Shown: positions 42,850 through 55,085, numbered from the stretch's first letter. The stretch is 64,000 nucleotides of DNA from Saccharibacillus brassicae (GCF_006542275.1 NZ_CP041217.1:1969501-2033500), one strand, 5' to 3'. Translations and numbers: made by a program. Notes: generated from the letters alone by a model not told the origin.

Positions 42850-43848
42850 TCAGAATTTTTTCTTTGCGGTCTGATCGAGATGGTCCAGCATCTTCTGCGT
42901 TCCTTTGACTACGCAGTGCATCGGGTCTTCCGCGATCCAGACCGGCACCCGCAGTTCGCTGGCCAGCAGGTCGTTCAGGCCGTGCAGCAGGGCTCCCCCG
43001 CCCGTCAGCACGACGCCGCGATCGATGATATCGGCCGACAGTTCCGGCGGAGTGCGTTCCAGCACCGACTTCGCGGCGCTAACGATCAAAGCGACCGACT
43101 CGTCCAGCGCTTCTTTGACTTCGGCCGACGTGACGGACACGGTGCGCGGCAGGCCGCTTACCATGTCCCGTCCGCGGATATCGACTTCGGCCTGGCGTCC
43201 GTCCGGATGCACGGAAGCGATATTGATTTTGAGATCTTCCGCCGTCCGTTCGCCGATCAGCAGCTTATATTTATTTTTGATATAACGGATAATCGATTCG
43301 TCGAACGTGTCGCCCGCCACTTTGATCGAGGAGGACGTCACGATGTCGCCCATCGACAGGACGGCCACGTCGGTCGTGCCGCCGCCGATATCGACGACCA
43401 TATTCCCGCTCGGCTGGTAAATGTCCATGCCGGCTCCGATCGCCGCGGCTTTCGGTTCTTCTTCCAGATAAACGTCTTTCGCTCCGGTACGCTGGGCCGC
43501 TTCACGGATCGCTTTTTGCTCGACGGAGGTGATGTTGGTCGGCGCGCAGATCAAAATCCGCGGATTGCTGTACCAGCTGCGACCGCCCACTTTGTTAATA
43601 AAGTAACGCAGCATCGCTTCCGTAATATCGAAGTCCGCGATGACGCCGTCGCGCAGCGGCCGCACCACTTCGATATTGCCGGGCGTGCGTCCGACCATGC
43701 GGCGCGCTTCTTCGCCGACAGCCAGCACGCGTTTCGACTCTTTCTCCACTGCCACAACCGACGGCTCATCGATGACGACGCCTTTGCCCTTTACGTAAAT
43801 CAGCACGTTCGCCGTGCCCAGGTCGATTCCGATATCCTTGCTCAACAT
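42850..43848 (-). CDS. mbl: Rod shape-determining protein Mbl (MreB family)
   Basis: A 332-residue bacterial actin guiding lateral wall synthesis. Seen: phosphate 1 loop DIGIDLGTANVLIYVKGKG, phosphate 2 VVDIGGGTTDVAVLS and the adenosine loop VVLTGGGALLHGLNDLL. Assignment as Mbl rather than MreB rests on gene order (murA - mbl - flhO) and on the absence of mreCD beside it. The ATG is about 200 bases after murA ends, past a terminator. Confidence 0.93.
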   Translation of the reverse strand: MLSKDIGIDLGTANVLIYVKGKGVVIDEPSVVAVEKESKRVLAVGEEARRMVGRTPGNIEVVRPLRDGVIADFDITEAMLRYFINKVGGRSWYSNPRILICAPTNITSVEQKAIREAAQRTGAKDVYLEEEPKAAAIGAGMDIYQPSGNMVVDIGGGTTDVAVLSMGDIVTSSSIKVAGDTFDESIIRYIKNKYKLLIGERTAEDLKINIASVHPDGRQAEVDIRGRDMVSGLPRTVSVTSAEVKEALDESVALIVSAAKSVLERTPPELSADIIDRGVVLTGGGALLHGLNDLLASELRVPVWIAEDPMHCVVKGTQKMLDHLDQTAKKKF

Positions 43849-43993
43849 GTCTTTTCGCGGCCTCCAGCATCCTTGTTATTCGGCTTTTTTTACTGCGCGC
43901 TTCCGTCGGCGCCCTGCAAACTACCAGCTTTTAACATACCATATTTATAGGCTCTACATCAACGGAAATTCAAGGGAAATCCCGCTCTGAAGC

Positions 43994-44027
43994 GCAAAAA
44001 ACCCAAGTTCGAATGAACTTGGGTTTT
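43994..44027 (-). terminator. Terminator after murA
   Basis: Stem AACCCAAGTTC / GAACTTGGGTT with loop ATTC, followed by U6 on the minus strand. Confidence 0.85.
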
Positions 44028-44053
44028 GGAACGGTGTCCGCGTCTTCCCGGGC

Positions 44054-45400
44054 TTAGGCCCAGGTCGGCTGAACGTTAAACATCGGAGTTTCTGTACGCA
44101 CGGACGTTTCCGCCGCGGCGGACGTCTCAGCTGCCGCTTCCGGCATCGAAACGCGCCAGATGTCTGCGCCCAGACCGACCAGCTTCTCCGTCAGGTTGAC
44201 GTAGCCACGGTCGATATGGTGCGTACCGCCTACTTCGGTCGTGCCTTCCGCTACGAGGCCGGCACAGATCAGCGCCGCGCCCGCGCGAAGATCGGTCGCC
44301 GTTACTTTGGCGCCCACGAATTTGGTGTTGCCCGTCACGAACGAAGAACGGCCTTCGACTTTGATCTCGGCGTTCATCAGGCTGAACTGATCGACGTGCA
44401 TGAAGCGGTTCTCGAACACCGTCTCGGTCACGACGCTCGTTCCGGTCGCGCTGAGCAGCAGCGCCATCATCTGCGACTGCATGTCCGTCGGGAAGCCCGG
44501 GTAAGGCAGCGTTTTGATGTCAACGGCGCGCAGAGGCTTGTCGGCGATAACGCGAATGCCGTTTTCGTCCGGCAGTACCGTTACGCCCATCTCTTCCATC
44601 TTGGCTACGACCGGACCGAGGTGGTCGGCAATCGCGCCTTCGACGTACACGTCGCCGCCCGTGATCGCTGCGGCTACCATGTAGGTGCCCGCTTCGATCC
44701 GGTCGGGAATGACGGTGTGCGGAGCGCCGATCAGCTTCTCGACGCCTTCGATCCGGATCGTGCCCGTACCGGCGCCGCGAACAACCGCGCCCATGGCGTT
44801 CAGATAGTTGGCCAAGTCGACGATTTCCGGCTCTTTCGCCGCGTTCTCGATCGTCGTCGTGCCGTCAGCCATCGTGGCTGCCATCATGATGTTCTCGGTA
44901 GCGCCCACGCTGGCTACGTCGAGATAGATTTTCGCGCCGCGGAGTCTGCCGTCGCTTTTCGCTTCGACGTATCCTTCGCCCAGCGTGACAGTCGCTCCCA
45001 TCGCCTCGAACCCTTTCAGGTGCAGGTCGATCGGGCGCGTACCGATGGCGCATCCGCCCGGCATCGAGATGCGGGTAGAGCCCAAGCGCGCAAGCAAAGG
45101 CCCCATTACGAGGAAGGAGGCGCGCATCTTGCTCACCCATTCGTAAGGCGCTTCAGATGAAGTCAGGTTTCGTGCATCTACGCGGATGACTTCATCCTGG
45201 TATGTAATGCCCGCTCCTAGCGATTCCAAAACTTTATTGATGGTCATGACGTCGTCAAGAGGAGGCGCATCCGAAATGATGCTCTCTCCTTCTTGTCCCA
45301 ACAGACTGGCAGCGATGATAGGAAGCACCGAATTTTTGGCTCCGCTAACTTTCACGGTTCCGGTCAATCGTTTGCCGCCGCGGACGATAAATTTGCTCAT
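44054..45400 (-). CDS. murA: UDP-N-acetylglucosamine 1-carboxyvinyltransferase MurA
   Basis: A 448-residue first enzyme of peptidoglycan precursor synthesis (enolpyruvyl transfer from PEP). Seen: [15 protein letters not shown] near residue 20, and the catalytic Cys in [15 protein letters not shown], the residue fosfomycin alkylates. Also [14 protein letters not shown] and [15 protein letters not shown]. The last 25 residues after MPEAAAETS form an Ala/Thr/Glu-rich tail not present in most MurA proteins. It stands where murAA stands in Bacillus, between the DUF1146 gene and mbl. Confidence 0.96.
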   Translation of the reverse strand: MSKFIVRGGKRLTGTVKVSGAKNSVLPIIAASLLGQEGESIISDAPPLDDVMTINKVLESLGAGITYQDEVIRVDARNLTSSEAPYEWVSKMRASFLVMGPLLARLGSTRISMPGGCAIGTRPIDLHLKGFEAMGATVTLGEGYVEAKSDGRLRGAKIYLDVASVGATENIMMAATMADGTTTIENAAKEPEIVDLANYLNAMGAVVRGAGTGTIRIEGVEKLIGAPHTVIPDRIEAGTYMVAAAITGGDVYVEGAIADHLGPVVAKMEEMGVTVLPDENGIRVIADKPLRAVDIKTLPYPGFPTDMQSQMMALLLSATGTSVVTETVFENRFMHVDQFSLMNAEIKVEGRSSFVTGNTKFVGAKVTATDLRAGAALICAGLVAEGTTEVGGTHHIDRGYVNLTEKLVGLGADIWRVSMPEAAAETSAAAETSVRTETPMFNVQPTWA

Positions 45401-45562
45401 CTACGTATTCCCTCCGCGCGTTTAATTTGCGTTTAATTGTGTGTTTGTTTGTGGTATTGTGCACATGCCGACTTGAAGGTCGGTTCGTCTTGTGAGTCAT
45501 GAGGGCAAATAGGCCTAATCAGTGATTAACCCAAGCACTCCGACTTAAAACAATTTCGTTCT

Positions 45563-45817
45563 TTAGAATCCCATTCTAAGCAGTTGGGACCATCCGATAT
45601 AATCCAACATGAATTTTGCGACGAAATGCCCGAGCACTATCGCCAGCAGCACATGCAGCATTTTCCCCTGCGGGCTCTGCGGATGACGGATGATCAGATC
45701 GAGCTTCAAATTCTGCAGCGCCCACCAGGACAAGAGGATACAGCCCAGCGATATGACCATGGACAAAATACCGAAAACTCCGGTTTGCGAGAAAGATGCC
45801 AGGGCGTTTTCACCCAT
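45563..45817 (-). CDS. ywzB: DUF1146 family membrane protein (YwzB)
   Basis: 84 residues with two membrane helices (VFGILSMVISLGCILLSWWAL and MLHVLLAIVLGHFVAKFML) joined by a basic loop. Its length and position between atpC and murA match YwzB. Function unknown. GAAAGGAG lies nine bases before the ATG. The 160 bases to murA hold only a small hairpin at 45469-45484; ywmB, which often follows in Bacillus, is missing. Confidence 0.85.
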   Translation of the reverse strand: MGENALASFSQTGVFGILSMVISLGCILLSWWALQNLKLDLIIRHPQSPQGKMLHVLLAIVLGHFVAKFMLDYIGWSQLLRMGF

Positions 45818-46001
45818 CGTCCCTCACTCCTTTCGTTCGTCCGGTCGTGCTCCGATCCGCATAACGATATTTTTGCGGACTCCTCTATAATACGGGGAAG
45901 TGGCCGAAGAATCCAGCACATTTCGAACAAATTTTGCAAAAAAGCGACCATTACTTTCCTTCGCAGCCGATTAATTGGGTTTTGCTTGCCCGCTTAAAAC
46001 G

Positions 46002-46015
46002 TGTAAGCGTTTCAT
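46002..46015. promoter_or_regulatory. cre-like site upstream of ywzB
   Basis: TGTAAGCGTTTCAT matches the catabolite-responsive element consensus at 13 of 14 positions. It lies about 185 bases upstream of ywzB in the gap 45818-46149. Confidence 0.4.
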
Positions 46016-46047
46016 TGGGAAAGGCTTGTCCGACAGGTCTTTTTGAT

Positions 46048-46074
46048 TTATCGGCATACGGATTTTTTTCATTA
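46048..46074 (-). promoter_or_regulatory. SigD-like promoter in the atpC-ywzB gap
   Basis: TAAT, 15 bases, GCCGATAA on the minus strand, about 230 bases upstream of ywzB. The -10 box is perfect; function is unproven. Confidence 0.35.
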
Positions 46075-46111
46075 GACTTTGCCGAAAATTATTTCCGGGG
46101 AAATAAGCGAA

Positions 46112-46146
46112 AGATGCAAAAAACCGATCTCCGGAGAGATCGGTTT
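46112..46146 (-). terminator. Terminator of the ATP synthase operon
   Basis: Stem AAACCGATCTC / GAGATCGGTTT with a 4-base TCCG loop, then U6 on the minus strand, directly after atpC. Confidence 0.85.
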
Positions 46147-46149
46147 GCG

Positions 46150-46572
46150 TTATTTGTTCACGATGTCCATGTTGGTTACGTCGAGACGGGTAAGCGCCCG
46201 TTTGAGCGCAAACTCCGCACGCATGTAATCGACTTCGTCCTGGTGCATTTTTCCGCTTTCGAGACGCATCTCGGCTCTTTCTCTCGCCGCGCGTGCGCGG
46301 TCGATGTCGATGCTCTCCGGCAGTTCGGCGCTTTCGGCCAACACGACGACCTTGTCGCGGCGAACTTCAAGGAAGCCGCCGTGCACGGCAATGTGCGAGC
46401 GCTTGCCGTCATGCTGGACCGTGAGCGCGCCGATCTGAAGCGGAGCGACTGTCGGGATGTGTCCCGGCAGCACGCCCATGTCGCCTTCGACGCTTTTGGC
46501 GATGATGCGGCTGACGTCGCCGGAGTAGATAAGGCGCTCCGGCGTAACGATTTCAAGCAAAAAGGTGCTCAC
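46150..46572 (-). CDS. atpC: ATP synthase epsilon subunit
   Basis: A 140-residue central-stalk subunit. The N-terminal beta sandwich begins FLLEIVTPERLIYSGDV, then VLPGHIPTVAPL and IAVHGGFLEVRRDKVVVLAESAE. The C-terminal helical hairpin (IDRARAARERAEMRLES) can inhibit ATP hydrolysis. The GTG start has AGGAGGGA upstream. Last gene of the atp operon. Confidence 0.96.
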   Translation of the reverse strand: MSTFLLEIVTPERLIYSGDVSRIIAKSVEGDMGVLPGHIPTVAPLQIGALTVQHDGKRSHIAVHGGFLEVRRDKVVVLAESAELPESIDIDRARAARERAEMRLESGKMHQDEVDYMRAEFALKRALTRLDVTNMDIVNK

Positions 46573-46603
46573 TTCTATCCCTCCTCACCCAAAGCTTGGC
46601 AGC

Positions 46604-48019
<1,416 letters not shown>

Positions 48020-48028
48020 CTACAAGCT

Positions 48029-48892
48029 TCAGCTTTGTGCGGCACTCGCGCCCGCCACGATTTCGGTAATTTCCTGGGTAATGGCCGCCTGACGCGCCCG
48101 GTTGTAAGTAAGCGTATATTCGTTGATCAACTTCGAAGCGTTCTTGGTCGCGGATCCCATGGCGGTCATCTTCGCGCCGAGTTCGCTCGCTTTGCCTTCG
48201 AGCACCGCTTTGTAGATCAGCGTTTCCGCGTAACGCGGCAGCAGTTCGCCGAGTACGGCTTCCGCCGAAGGCTCGAATTCGTAGGCCTGCGTCGCCCCGT
48301 CGAAGGAGACCGGCTCCATCGGCAGCAGCGCGTCGACCTGCGGAATCTGGGTAAGCGCGTTGACGAACTGGTTATAACATAAGTACAGCGCGTCGGTATG
48401 TCCCAACTCGTAATCCTGTACGGCACGTGCCGCGACCGCTTTGATATCCGCAAAAGAAGGCGAATCGGACAATTCCGTTACCGTCTCGGCGATCTCGATG
48501 CCGCGTCTGCGGAAATAGTCGCGTCCTTTTCGTCCGATTACGTACAGCACGTATTGGTCCGGCGAAGTATGCCGGTCGCGCAGTTCGTTGGATACGCGGC
48601 GCAGGATATTCGCATTGTAACCGCCGGCCAGGCCGCGGTCCGAAGTGATGACGAGATAAGCCGTTTTGCGCACTTCCCGCTTCTCCAGCATCGGATGACG
48701 GATCCCCGTACTGGCGGAAGCGATGCTCGCTACCACTTCCCGCAGTTTCTCGGAGTACGGACGAGCCGCTTCGGTCTTCTCCTGCGCGCGGCGCAGCTTC
48801 GAAGCCGCTACCATCTCCATCGCCTTGGTGATCTGACGGGTGTTCTGGGTACTCTTGATCTGACGCTTGATCTCGCGTATTCCTTTTGCCAT
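48029..48892 (-). CDS. atpG: ATP synthase gamma subunit
   Basis: A 287-residue rotor shaft subunit. The N-terminal helix REIKRQIKSTQNTRQITKAMEMVAASKL and the C-terminal YNRARQAAITQEITEIV are conserved. ATG 48892 has GGAGG eight bases upstream; the GTG at 48901 overlaps that site. Upstream lies an unusually long gap (48893-49126) with two repeated hairpins. Confidence 0.96.
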   Translation of the reverse strand: MAKGIREIKRQIKSTQNTRQITKAMEMVAASKLRRAQEKTEAARPYSEKLREVVASIASASTGIRHPMLEKREVRKTAYLVITSDRGLAGGYNANILRRVSNELRDRHTSPDQYVLYVIGRKGRDYFRRRGIEIAETVTELSDSPSFADIKAVAARAVQDYELGHTDALYLCYNQFVNALTQIPQVDALLPMEPVSFDGATQAYEFEPSAEAVLGELLPRYAETLIYKAVLEGKASELGAKMTAMGSATKNASKLINEYTLTYNRARQAAITQEITEIVAGASAAQS

Positions 48893-48905
48893 TTTGTTCA
48901 CCTCC

Positions 48906-48979
48906 AGACTTTGCGAAGCAAAGTCACTTCGTAAGCATCTACTGCAAGACTTTGCGAAGCAAAGTCACCTCGTAAGCAT
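48906..48979. repeat. Two direct repeats, each a perfect hairpin, between atpA and atpG
   Basis: Two 33-base copies (48906-48938 and 48947-48979, 41-base period, one mismatch). Each contains GACTTTGC-GAA-GCAAAGTC, a perfect 8-bp stem with 3-base loop. No U-run follows. Confidence 0.75.
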
Positions 48980-49041
48980 GTATTCCAAAAAAATCGTGTC
49001 TGTCTCTATGTCGCGAAGCCGGTCCGGCGGAGCTTATGCGC

Positions 49042-49077
49042 AAAGCCGCTCTTCCCTTACGGAAAGGACGCGGCTTT
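49042..49077. other. Third hairpin in the atpA-atpG gap
   Basis: Arms AAAGCCGC and GCGGCTTT with an inner TTCC/GGAA stem. It starts 50 bases beyond the atpA stop and has no U-run. Confidence 0.5.
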
Positions 49078-49126
49078 ACCCATTCGCAGCCCCGAAGGCT
49101 TCTGTTGAAGAGATGCGCTTGGACGA

Positions 49127-50656
<1,530 letters not shown>

Positions 50657-50659
50657 TCA

Positions 50660-51205
50660 CTATGCTTGTCTTTCGAAAGACTTTTCGAGACGGGCAAGCT
50701 TGCCCGCCAGGCTTCCGTCGTACAGCGTATTGCCGATCACGACTTTGGCGCCGCCAAGCACGCTTTTGTCTATCACGTTGTATATCGTAATTTTTTTGCC
50801 GGTCAGCATGCCGAAACGTTCGACGGCTGCGGCTTTCTCTTCTTCGGTCAAAGGAAACGCGCTGTATACGGTGGCATCGGCCACGCCGAGCGCTTCATTG
50901 GAAATCTGTTCGTAACTTTCGCGCAGTTCGCCGAACAGCTGGGTCCGTCCGCGTGCGATCAACAGTTCGACCGTGCGGATGACCGGTGCGGAGACACGGC
51001 CCGCAAAAGCGCCGTTCAGCACTTTTTGCTTGCCTTCGGCGGATACGCCGGGCGAAGACACGAACTTGTTCAGAGCCGGATCAGACGCGAAAGCTTCGGC
51101 GATGGCACGCAGCTCGGCCTGAGTCTCGGCGACTTTGCCTTCGGCGAAAGTCACTTCGAAAAGCGCGCGCGCATAACGTTTCGCGACCCGCGTATCGCGG
51201 CTCAC
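50660..51205 (-). CDS. atpH: ATP synthase delta subunit
   Basis: A 181-residue peripheral stalk subunit that joins alpha3beta3 to subunit b. The start SRDTRVAKRYARALFEVT and the C-terminal VDKSVLGGAKVVIGNTLYDGSLAGKLARLE are family signatures. The GTG start overlaps the atpF stop (GTGA), so translation is coupled. Confidence 0.95.
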   Translation of the reverse strand: MSRDTRVAKRYARALFEVTFAEGKVAETQAELRAIAEAFASDPALNKFVSSPGVSAEGKQKVLNGAFAGRVSAPVIRTVELLIARGRTQLFGELRESYEQISNEALGVADATVYSAFPLTEEEKAAAVERFGMLTGKKITIYNVIDKSVLGGAKVVIGNTLYDGSLAGKLARLEKSFERQA

Positions 51206-51687
51206 GACTTCGTTCCTACGTCTTTCAGATACTGATCGACCAGGCCTTCGTTCGATTTTTCGTCGATCTCTTTTTCGATCAGCTTGGAAGCGATCTGTAC
51301 GGAGACGCGTCCCACTTCGCCGCGCAGGGCAGCCATGGCTTTGTTCTTCTCGCTCTCGATATCGCGGAGCGCTTCGTCTTTCAGGCGCACGGATTCTTCT
51401 TTGGCCTGCGCGATCAGTTGATCGGCCTGCTTGCCGCTCGTCTGTCTCGATTGTTCAATGATGTCGTAAGCGTCTTTGCGTGCTTGCTGGAGCGCTTCTT
51501 TTTGCTGTTCCACGTAAGCGGCCGCTTCTTCGCGCGTCGCCGATGCCTCGTTCAACTGGCCAAGCACCAATTCCCGGCGCTTCTCCATGACGGACATCAG
51601 GGGTCCGATTGCATAGCGGCTGAGCAGCCAGTAGAGAATCAGAAACGCGAGCAGCGTAATCCATATTGAAGACCATACAATATCCAT
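51202..51687 (-). CDS. atpF: ATP synthase subunit b
   Basis: A 161-residue peripheral stalk. One N-terminal membrane helix (IWITLLAFLILYWLLSRYAIGPL) is followed by a long charged coiled coil. ATG 51687 has GGAGTGA eight bases upstream; the twelve extra residues of the longer frame are not conserved. Confidence 0.95.
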   Translation of the reverse strand: MDIVWSSIWITLLAFLILYWLLSRYAIGPLMSVMEKRRELVLGQLNEASATREEAAAYVEQQKEALQQARKDAYDIIEQSRQTSGKQADQLIAQAKEESVRLKDEALRDIESEKNKAMAALRGEVGRVSVQIASKLIEKEIDEKSNEGLVDQYLKDVGTKS

Positions 51688-51809
51688 CTGAGTCACTCCT
51701 TCCCAGTTCAATGAACGGAACATAGATAAGTTTATTTCAATACGTAAAAAGTACTCATTCCAAAAAGAAGGCGCGGAGGCTGTGCCATCCCCGCCCTACT
51801 AGTTTTAAG

Positions 51810-52061
<252 letters not shown>

Positions 52062-52158
52062 TTAGAAAAATAATTGTTTATATAGCCAGCTTGGACAGCG
52101 GTTATGTACCCCTTATCCTTGCGTTGGACCCGTAAAGCGGTGAACCTGTGGAATCAGG

Positions 52159-52971
52159 CTAATGCTCGTCGTGCGTTTCGACCTTTTGGGAAATGTAGAC
52201 CAGTGCCAGAATCGTAAAGACGAAAGCCTGGATCGCGCCTACGAAAATACTGAATCCTTGCCAGATCGCCATCAGCGGAATGGAAGCGATCATGCCTACG
52301 ACGTTGACGGCTGCCAGCTTCAGGATCACGCTGATCAGAACCTCGCCGGCAAAGATATTGCCGTAGAGACGCATGCCGTGCGTCAGGAGACTGGAGAACT
52401 GCTCGATCAAGTTGATCGGGAAGAATACCGGATACGGCTCGAAGTAGTGCTTGAAATAAGCCTTGGTATTTTTCGTGATGCCCAGGAAGTGGACCAGGAT
52501 GAAAATCATCGCGGCCAGCGCCATGGCGACGGAAACGTCGGCGGTAGGCGATTTCCAGAACGCGATCTCCACGTGCGGTTCCTGTCCTGCGGCGGCTGCC
52601 GAGTTGAACGCTTCCACGGCGGTAATGATCGGTTGGCCGAAGATTGTCGCTTCTTCCGCGCTGTGCGGATGCATTACGATACCGAACGGAAGGCCCAGCA
52701 TGTTGCTGACGAAGATAAACATGATCAGCGTCACGGCCAGCGTTACGAAAGGTCTGCCTTTCTTCATGTCCATCGTTCCGGCCACCTGATTCTGAACGAA
52801 TTCGATGACCCATTCCATGAAGTTCTGGAGCTTGCCCGGATTTTCGACGGACATGTTACGGGTTGCCAGCTTGGCAATCAGGAACACGACCGTACAGCTT
52901 ACGATCAACATCAGGATGATCGAAAGATCGAAGCGCATCCCTCCGAGCATAATTATTGGAGCTTCATGCAT
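52159..52971 (-). CDS. atpB: ATP synthase subunit a
   Basis: A 270-residue polytopic Fo subunit forming the ion half-channels. The essential Arg is in SSLLTHGMRLYGNIFAGEVLI near residue 187; the C-terminal helix is AIQAFVFTILALVYISQ. ATG 52971 with AAAGGGG eight bases upstream is chosen and overlaps the end of the preceding gene by eight bases. Confidence 0.96.
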   Translation of the reverse strand: MHEAPIIMLGGMRFDLSIILMLIVSCTVVFLIAKLATRNMSVENPGKLQNFMEWVIEFVQNQVAGTMDMKKGRPFVTLAVTLIMFIFVSNMLGLPFGIVMHPHSAEEATIFGQPIITAVEAFNSAAAAGQEPHVEIAFWKSPTADVSVAMALAAMIFILVHFLGITKNTKAYFKHYFEPYPVFFPINLIEQFSSLLTHGMRLYGNIFAGEVLISVILKLAAVNVVGMIASIPLMAIWQGFSIFVGAIQAFVFTILALVYISQKVETHDEH

Positions 52972-53422
52972 TTTTTTCACCCCTTTCTTCAGCCAGTTTC
53001 TCTTTCTCCCTCCGCTTTTGCTCAAAGTAGAGGGCTTCTGCCTTGGTATCCTTGTGCGTGATCAAAATGCCTACGATCAGCAGGATAATCGGGGCTGCAA
53101 CCAGGCTTGCCATCAGCGCGATCAAATTGACCTCATGCGGAAATTCGATAGCGACGACAAGAGCCGCAATCGCCGCAATCGCTCTCCAGGCAAAGCCCAG
53201 ACCGCCCCGAGCCTTTCTTCCTTCCGACACCGCGTCCGTAATCTTACGAACCCGGTGACCCAAATAATACGCGCTCATACAGCTTACGCTTGCTCCGAAA
53301 ACGATGCCCAATACCACCGGGTGATGATGGGGAGCGATCAGCATCCAACAGGCGCCGATCGCCAGGAGTGTATATGTAACGCGTGTAAGCCACCGCATGT
53401 ATTTCGGTAATTCGCTAGTCAT
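52964..53422 (-). CDS. atpI: ATP synthase subunit I-like protein
   Basis: 152 residues with four hydrophobic segments (VTYTLLAIGACWMLIA, VVLGIVFGASVSCMSAYYLG, GFAWRAIAAIAALVVAIEF, IALMASLVAAPIILLIVGILI) and a charged C-terminal tail. Position and topology match AtpI, an accessory factor for c-ring assembly. It overlaps both neighbours by eight bases, so expression is coupled. Confidence 0.85.
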   Translation of the reverse strand: MTSELPKYMRWLTRVTYTLLAIGACWMLIAPHHHPVVLGIVFGASVSCMSAYYLGHRVRKITDAVSEGRKARGGLGFAWRAIAAIAALVVAIEFPHEVNLIALMASLVAAPIILLIVGILITHKDTKAEALYFEQKRREKEKLAEERGEKNA

Positions 53423-53657
53423 CGCTTCCCTCCAAAACTTTACGGACGAGCACGACTACGCCAAACGCTCCCACGGCCAATCCGACCAACACGCCAAGTC
53501 CGATCCAGAGACCGGAACCGCCTGTTTTTTCGTTGATCCAACGCCCGAAAAAAAATCCGAGCAGCGTAAACGAAACAAGCTCGAAACCGATAGCGCTGAC
53601 AAGTCCGATCGCTTTCCAGGGGCCGCTTTTTCTGTTCGGGGCCATACGCTTCACCAT
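53415..53657 (-). CDS. atpZ: AtpZ/AtpI-family small protein
   Basis: 80 residues with two membrane helices (AIGLVSAIGFELVSFTLLGFFFGRWI and GLWIGLGVLVGLAVGAFGVVVLV). AtpZ-type proteins precede atpI and may form a cation channel or aid assembly. The start is uncertain: ATG 53657, or ATG 53645 with GGTG six bases upstream. First gene of the atp operon. Confidence 0.8.
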   Translation of the reverse strand: MVKRMAPNRKSGPWKAIGLVSAIGFELVSFTLLGFFFGRWINEKTGGSGLWIGLGVLVGLAVGAFGVVVLVRKVLEGSDD

Positions 53658-53684
53658 CGCTTGTCAATCTCATAATCCTCATTC

Positions 53685-53714
53685 ATTTTACTGAAAAGTA
53701 AGAGTTATTGTCAA
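53685..53714 (-). promoter_or_regulatory. SigA promoter of the ATP synthase operon
   Basis: TTGACA, 18 bases, TAAAAT on the minus strand, about 25 bases before the atpZ start. The rest of the gap to mnaA (53715-53912) shows no gene. Confidence 0.75.
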
Positions 53715-53912
53715 TTCGCCGAACTTTTCCTTTTGTGCCGCAATCCCTTGCCGATCAAGACTTTGGCCTGCCCGAAAGAAGGTGTCTTCACCTGCGAAAA
53801 AGCGGAATCCGGCATGCCGGCAAAACGTTGGGCGATCGTCCGAAGCGCGACGGGCAAGTTTTTGAAAGCGTATCAACCGTACAGCTATACTGTATACTGT
53901 TTACCTAGTCAA

Positions 53913-55085
53913 TCACAATGCAACTTCAGGGCCATTTGTGTCCATTGTGTGAAATTCTTCCGGCCGTTCGGTTTTGACTCCGAAACTGTGCAGAATCGCA
54001 TTGACAATACGCTGCGACGCTTTGCCGTCTCCGTACGGGTTGGCAGCCCGGCTCATGGAATCGTACAAAACGCTGTCGCTAAGCAGGGCTTGGGTCCGCG
54101 CATACACCGTCTCTTCTTCCGTGCCCACAAGTTCCAGCGTTCCGGCTTCGATGCCTTCCGGACGTTCCGTCGTATCGCGCAGGACGAGTACGGGCACGCC
54201 GAAAGAAGGCGCTTCTTCCTGCAGGCCGCCGGAGTCGGTCAGGATCAGGTGGGTATGCGGATAAAAATTGTGCAGGTCTACGACGTCGAGCGGATCGATC
54301 AGCGAAATGCGCGGATGATTGCCGAGAATTTCGTGGGCAGGCTCTTTGACGGCCGGACTCGGATGGACGGGATACACGATCGCCACGTCTTCGAATTCGT
54401 CGGCGATCCGCTTGACCGCGCGGAAAATGTTGCGGTGCGGTTCGCCCTGCGATTCGCGGCGGTGCGCCGTCATCAGGATCAGCCGCTTGCCTTTGGCCCA
54501 ATCGAGTACCGGGTGGCTGTAATCGGGCTGCACGGTATATTGAAACACATCCGTGACCGTGTTGCCTGTGACATAAACGCTTGACTTCGATTTGTTCTCT
54601 TTGGCCAGGTTGCCTCCCGACCACGAAGTCGGAGCAAAATGCAGGTCGGCCAGAACGCCGGTCAGTTGGCGGTTCATCTCTTCCGGGTAAGGCGACAGCT
54701 TGTTCCAGGTGCGCAGCCCCGCTTCCACGTGACCGACTTTGATCTGCTGCATGAACGAAGCGTAGCTGGCCAGGAACGTCGTCAGCGTGTCGCCGTGCAC
54801 GAGCACGATGTCCGGCTGGACTTCCCGCAGCACGGGCTCAAGGCCCTGCAGGACGCGGATCGAAATTTCGTTCAGCGTCTGGCGATCTTTCATAACGTCC
54901 AGATCGTAATCCGGCGTAATCTTGAATACTTCGAGCACCTGATCGAGCATCTGGCGATGCTGGGCCGTGACGCAGACGATCGACTCGATCTCTTCGGGGT
55001 GCTTCTCCAGCTCAAGAATGAGCGGGGCCATCTTGATCGCTTCCGGCCGAACGCCGAAAATCGTCATGACTTTAATTTTTTTCAT
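53913..55085 (-). CDS. mnaA: UDP-N-acetylglucosamine 2-epimerase
   Basis: A 390-residue non-hydrolysing epimerase converting UDP-GlcNAc to UDP-ManNAc, the donor for TagA. Motifs: FGVRPEAIKMAPLI at the start, TAQHRQMLDQVLEVF, VHGDTLTTF, HVEAGLRT, TAHRRES and LTDSGGLQEEAPSFGVPVLVLRDTTERPE-type end seen in parts (DSGGLQEEAP, RDTTERPEG). ATG 55085 is chosen; the longer frame lacks conserved sequence. It lies between upp and the atp operon, as in other Paenibacillaceae. Confidence 0.95.
   Translation of the reverse strand: MKKIKVMTIFGVRPEAIKMAPLILELEKHPEEIESIVCVTAQHRQMLDQVLEVFKITPDYDLDVMKDRQTLNEISIRVLQGLEPVLREVQPDIVLVHGDTLTTFLASYASFMQQIKVGHVEAGLRTWNKLSPYPEEMNRQLTGVLADLHFAPTSWSGGNLAKENKSKSSVYVTGNTVTDVFQYTVQPDYSHPVLDWAKGKRLILMTAHRRESQGEPHRNIFRAVKRIADEFEDVAIVYPVHPSPAVKEPAHEILGNHPRISLIDPLDVVDLHNFYPHTHLILTDSGGLQEEAPSFGVPVLVLRDTTERPEGIEAGTLELVGTEEETVYARTQALLSDSVLYDSMSRAANPYGDGKASQRIVNAILHSFGVKTERPEEFHTMDTNGPEVAL

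Noticed and set aside
48906-48979. CRISPR array
   Set aside because: Only two repeats with an 8-base gap, each a self-pairing hairpin, and no cas genes.
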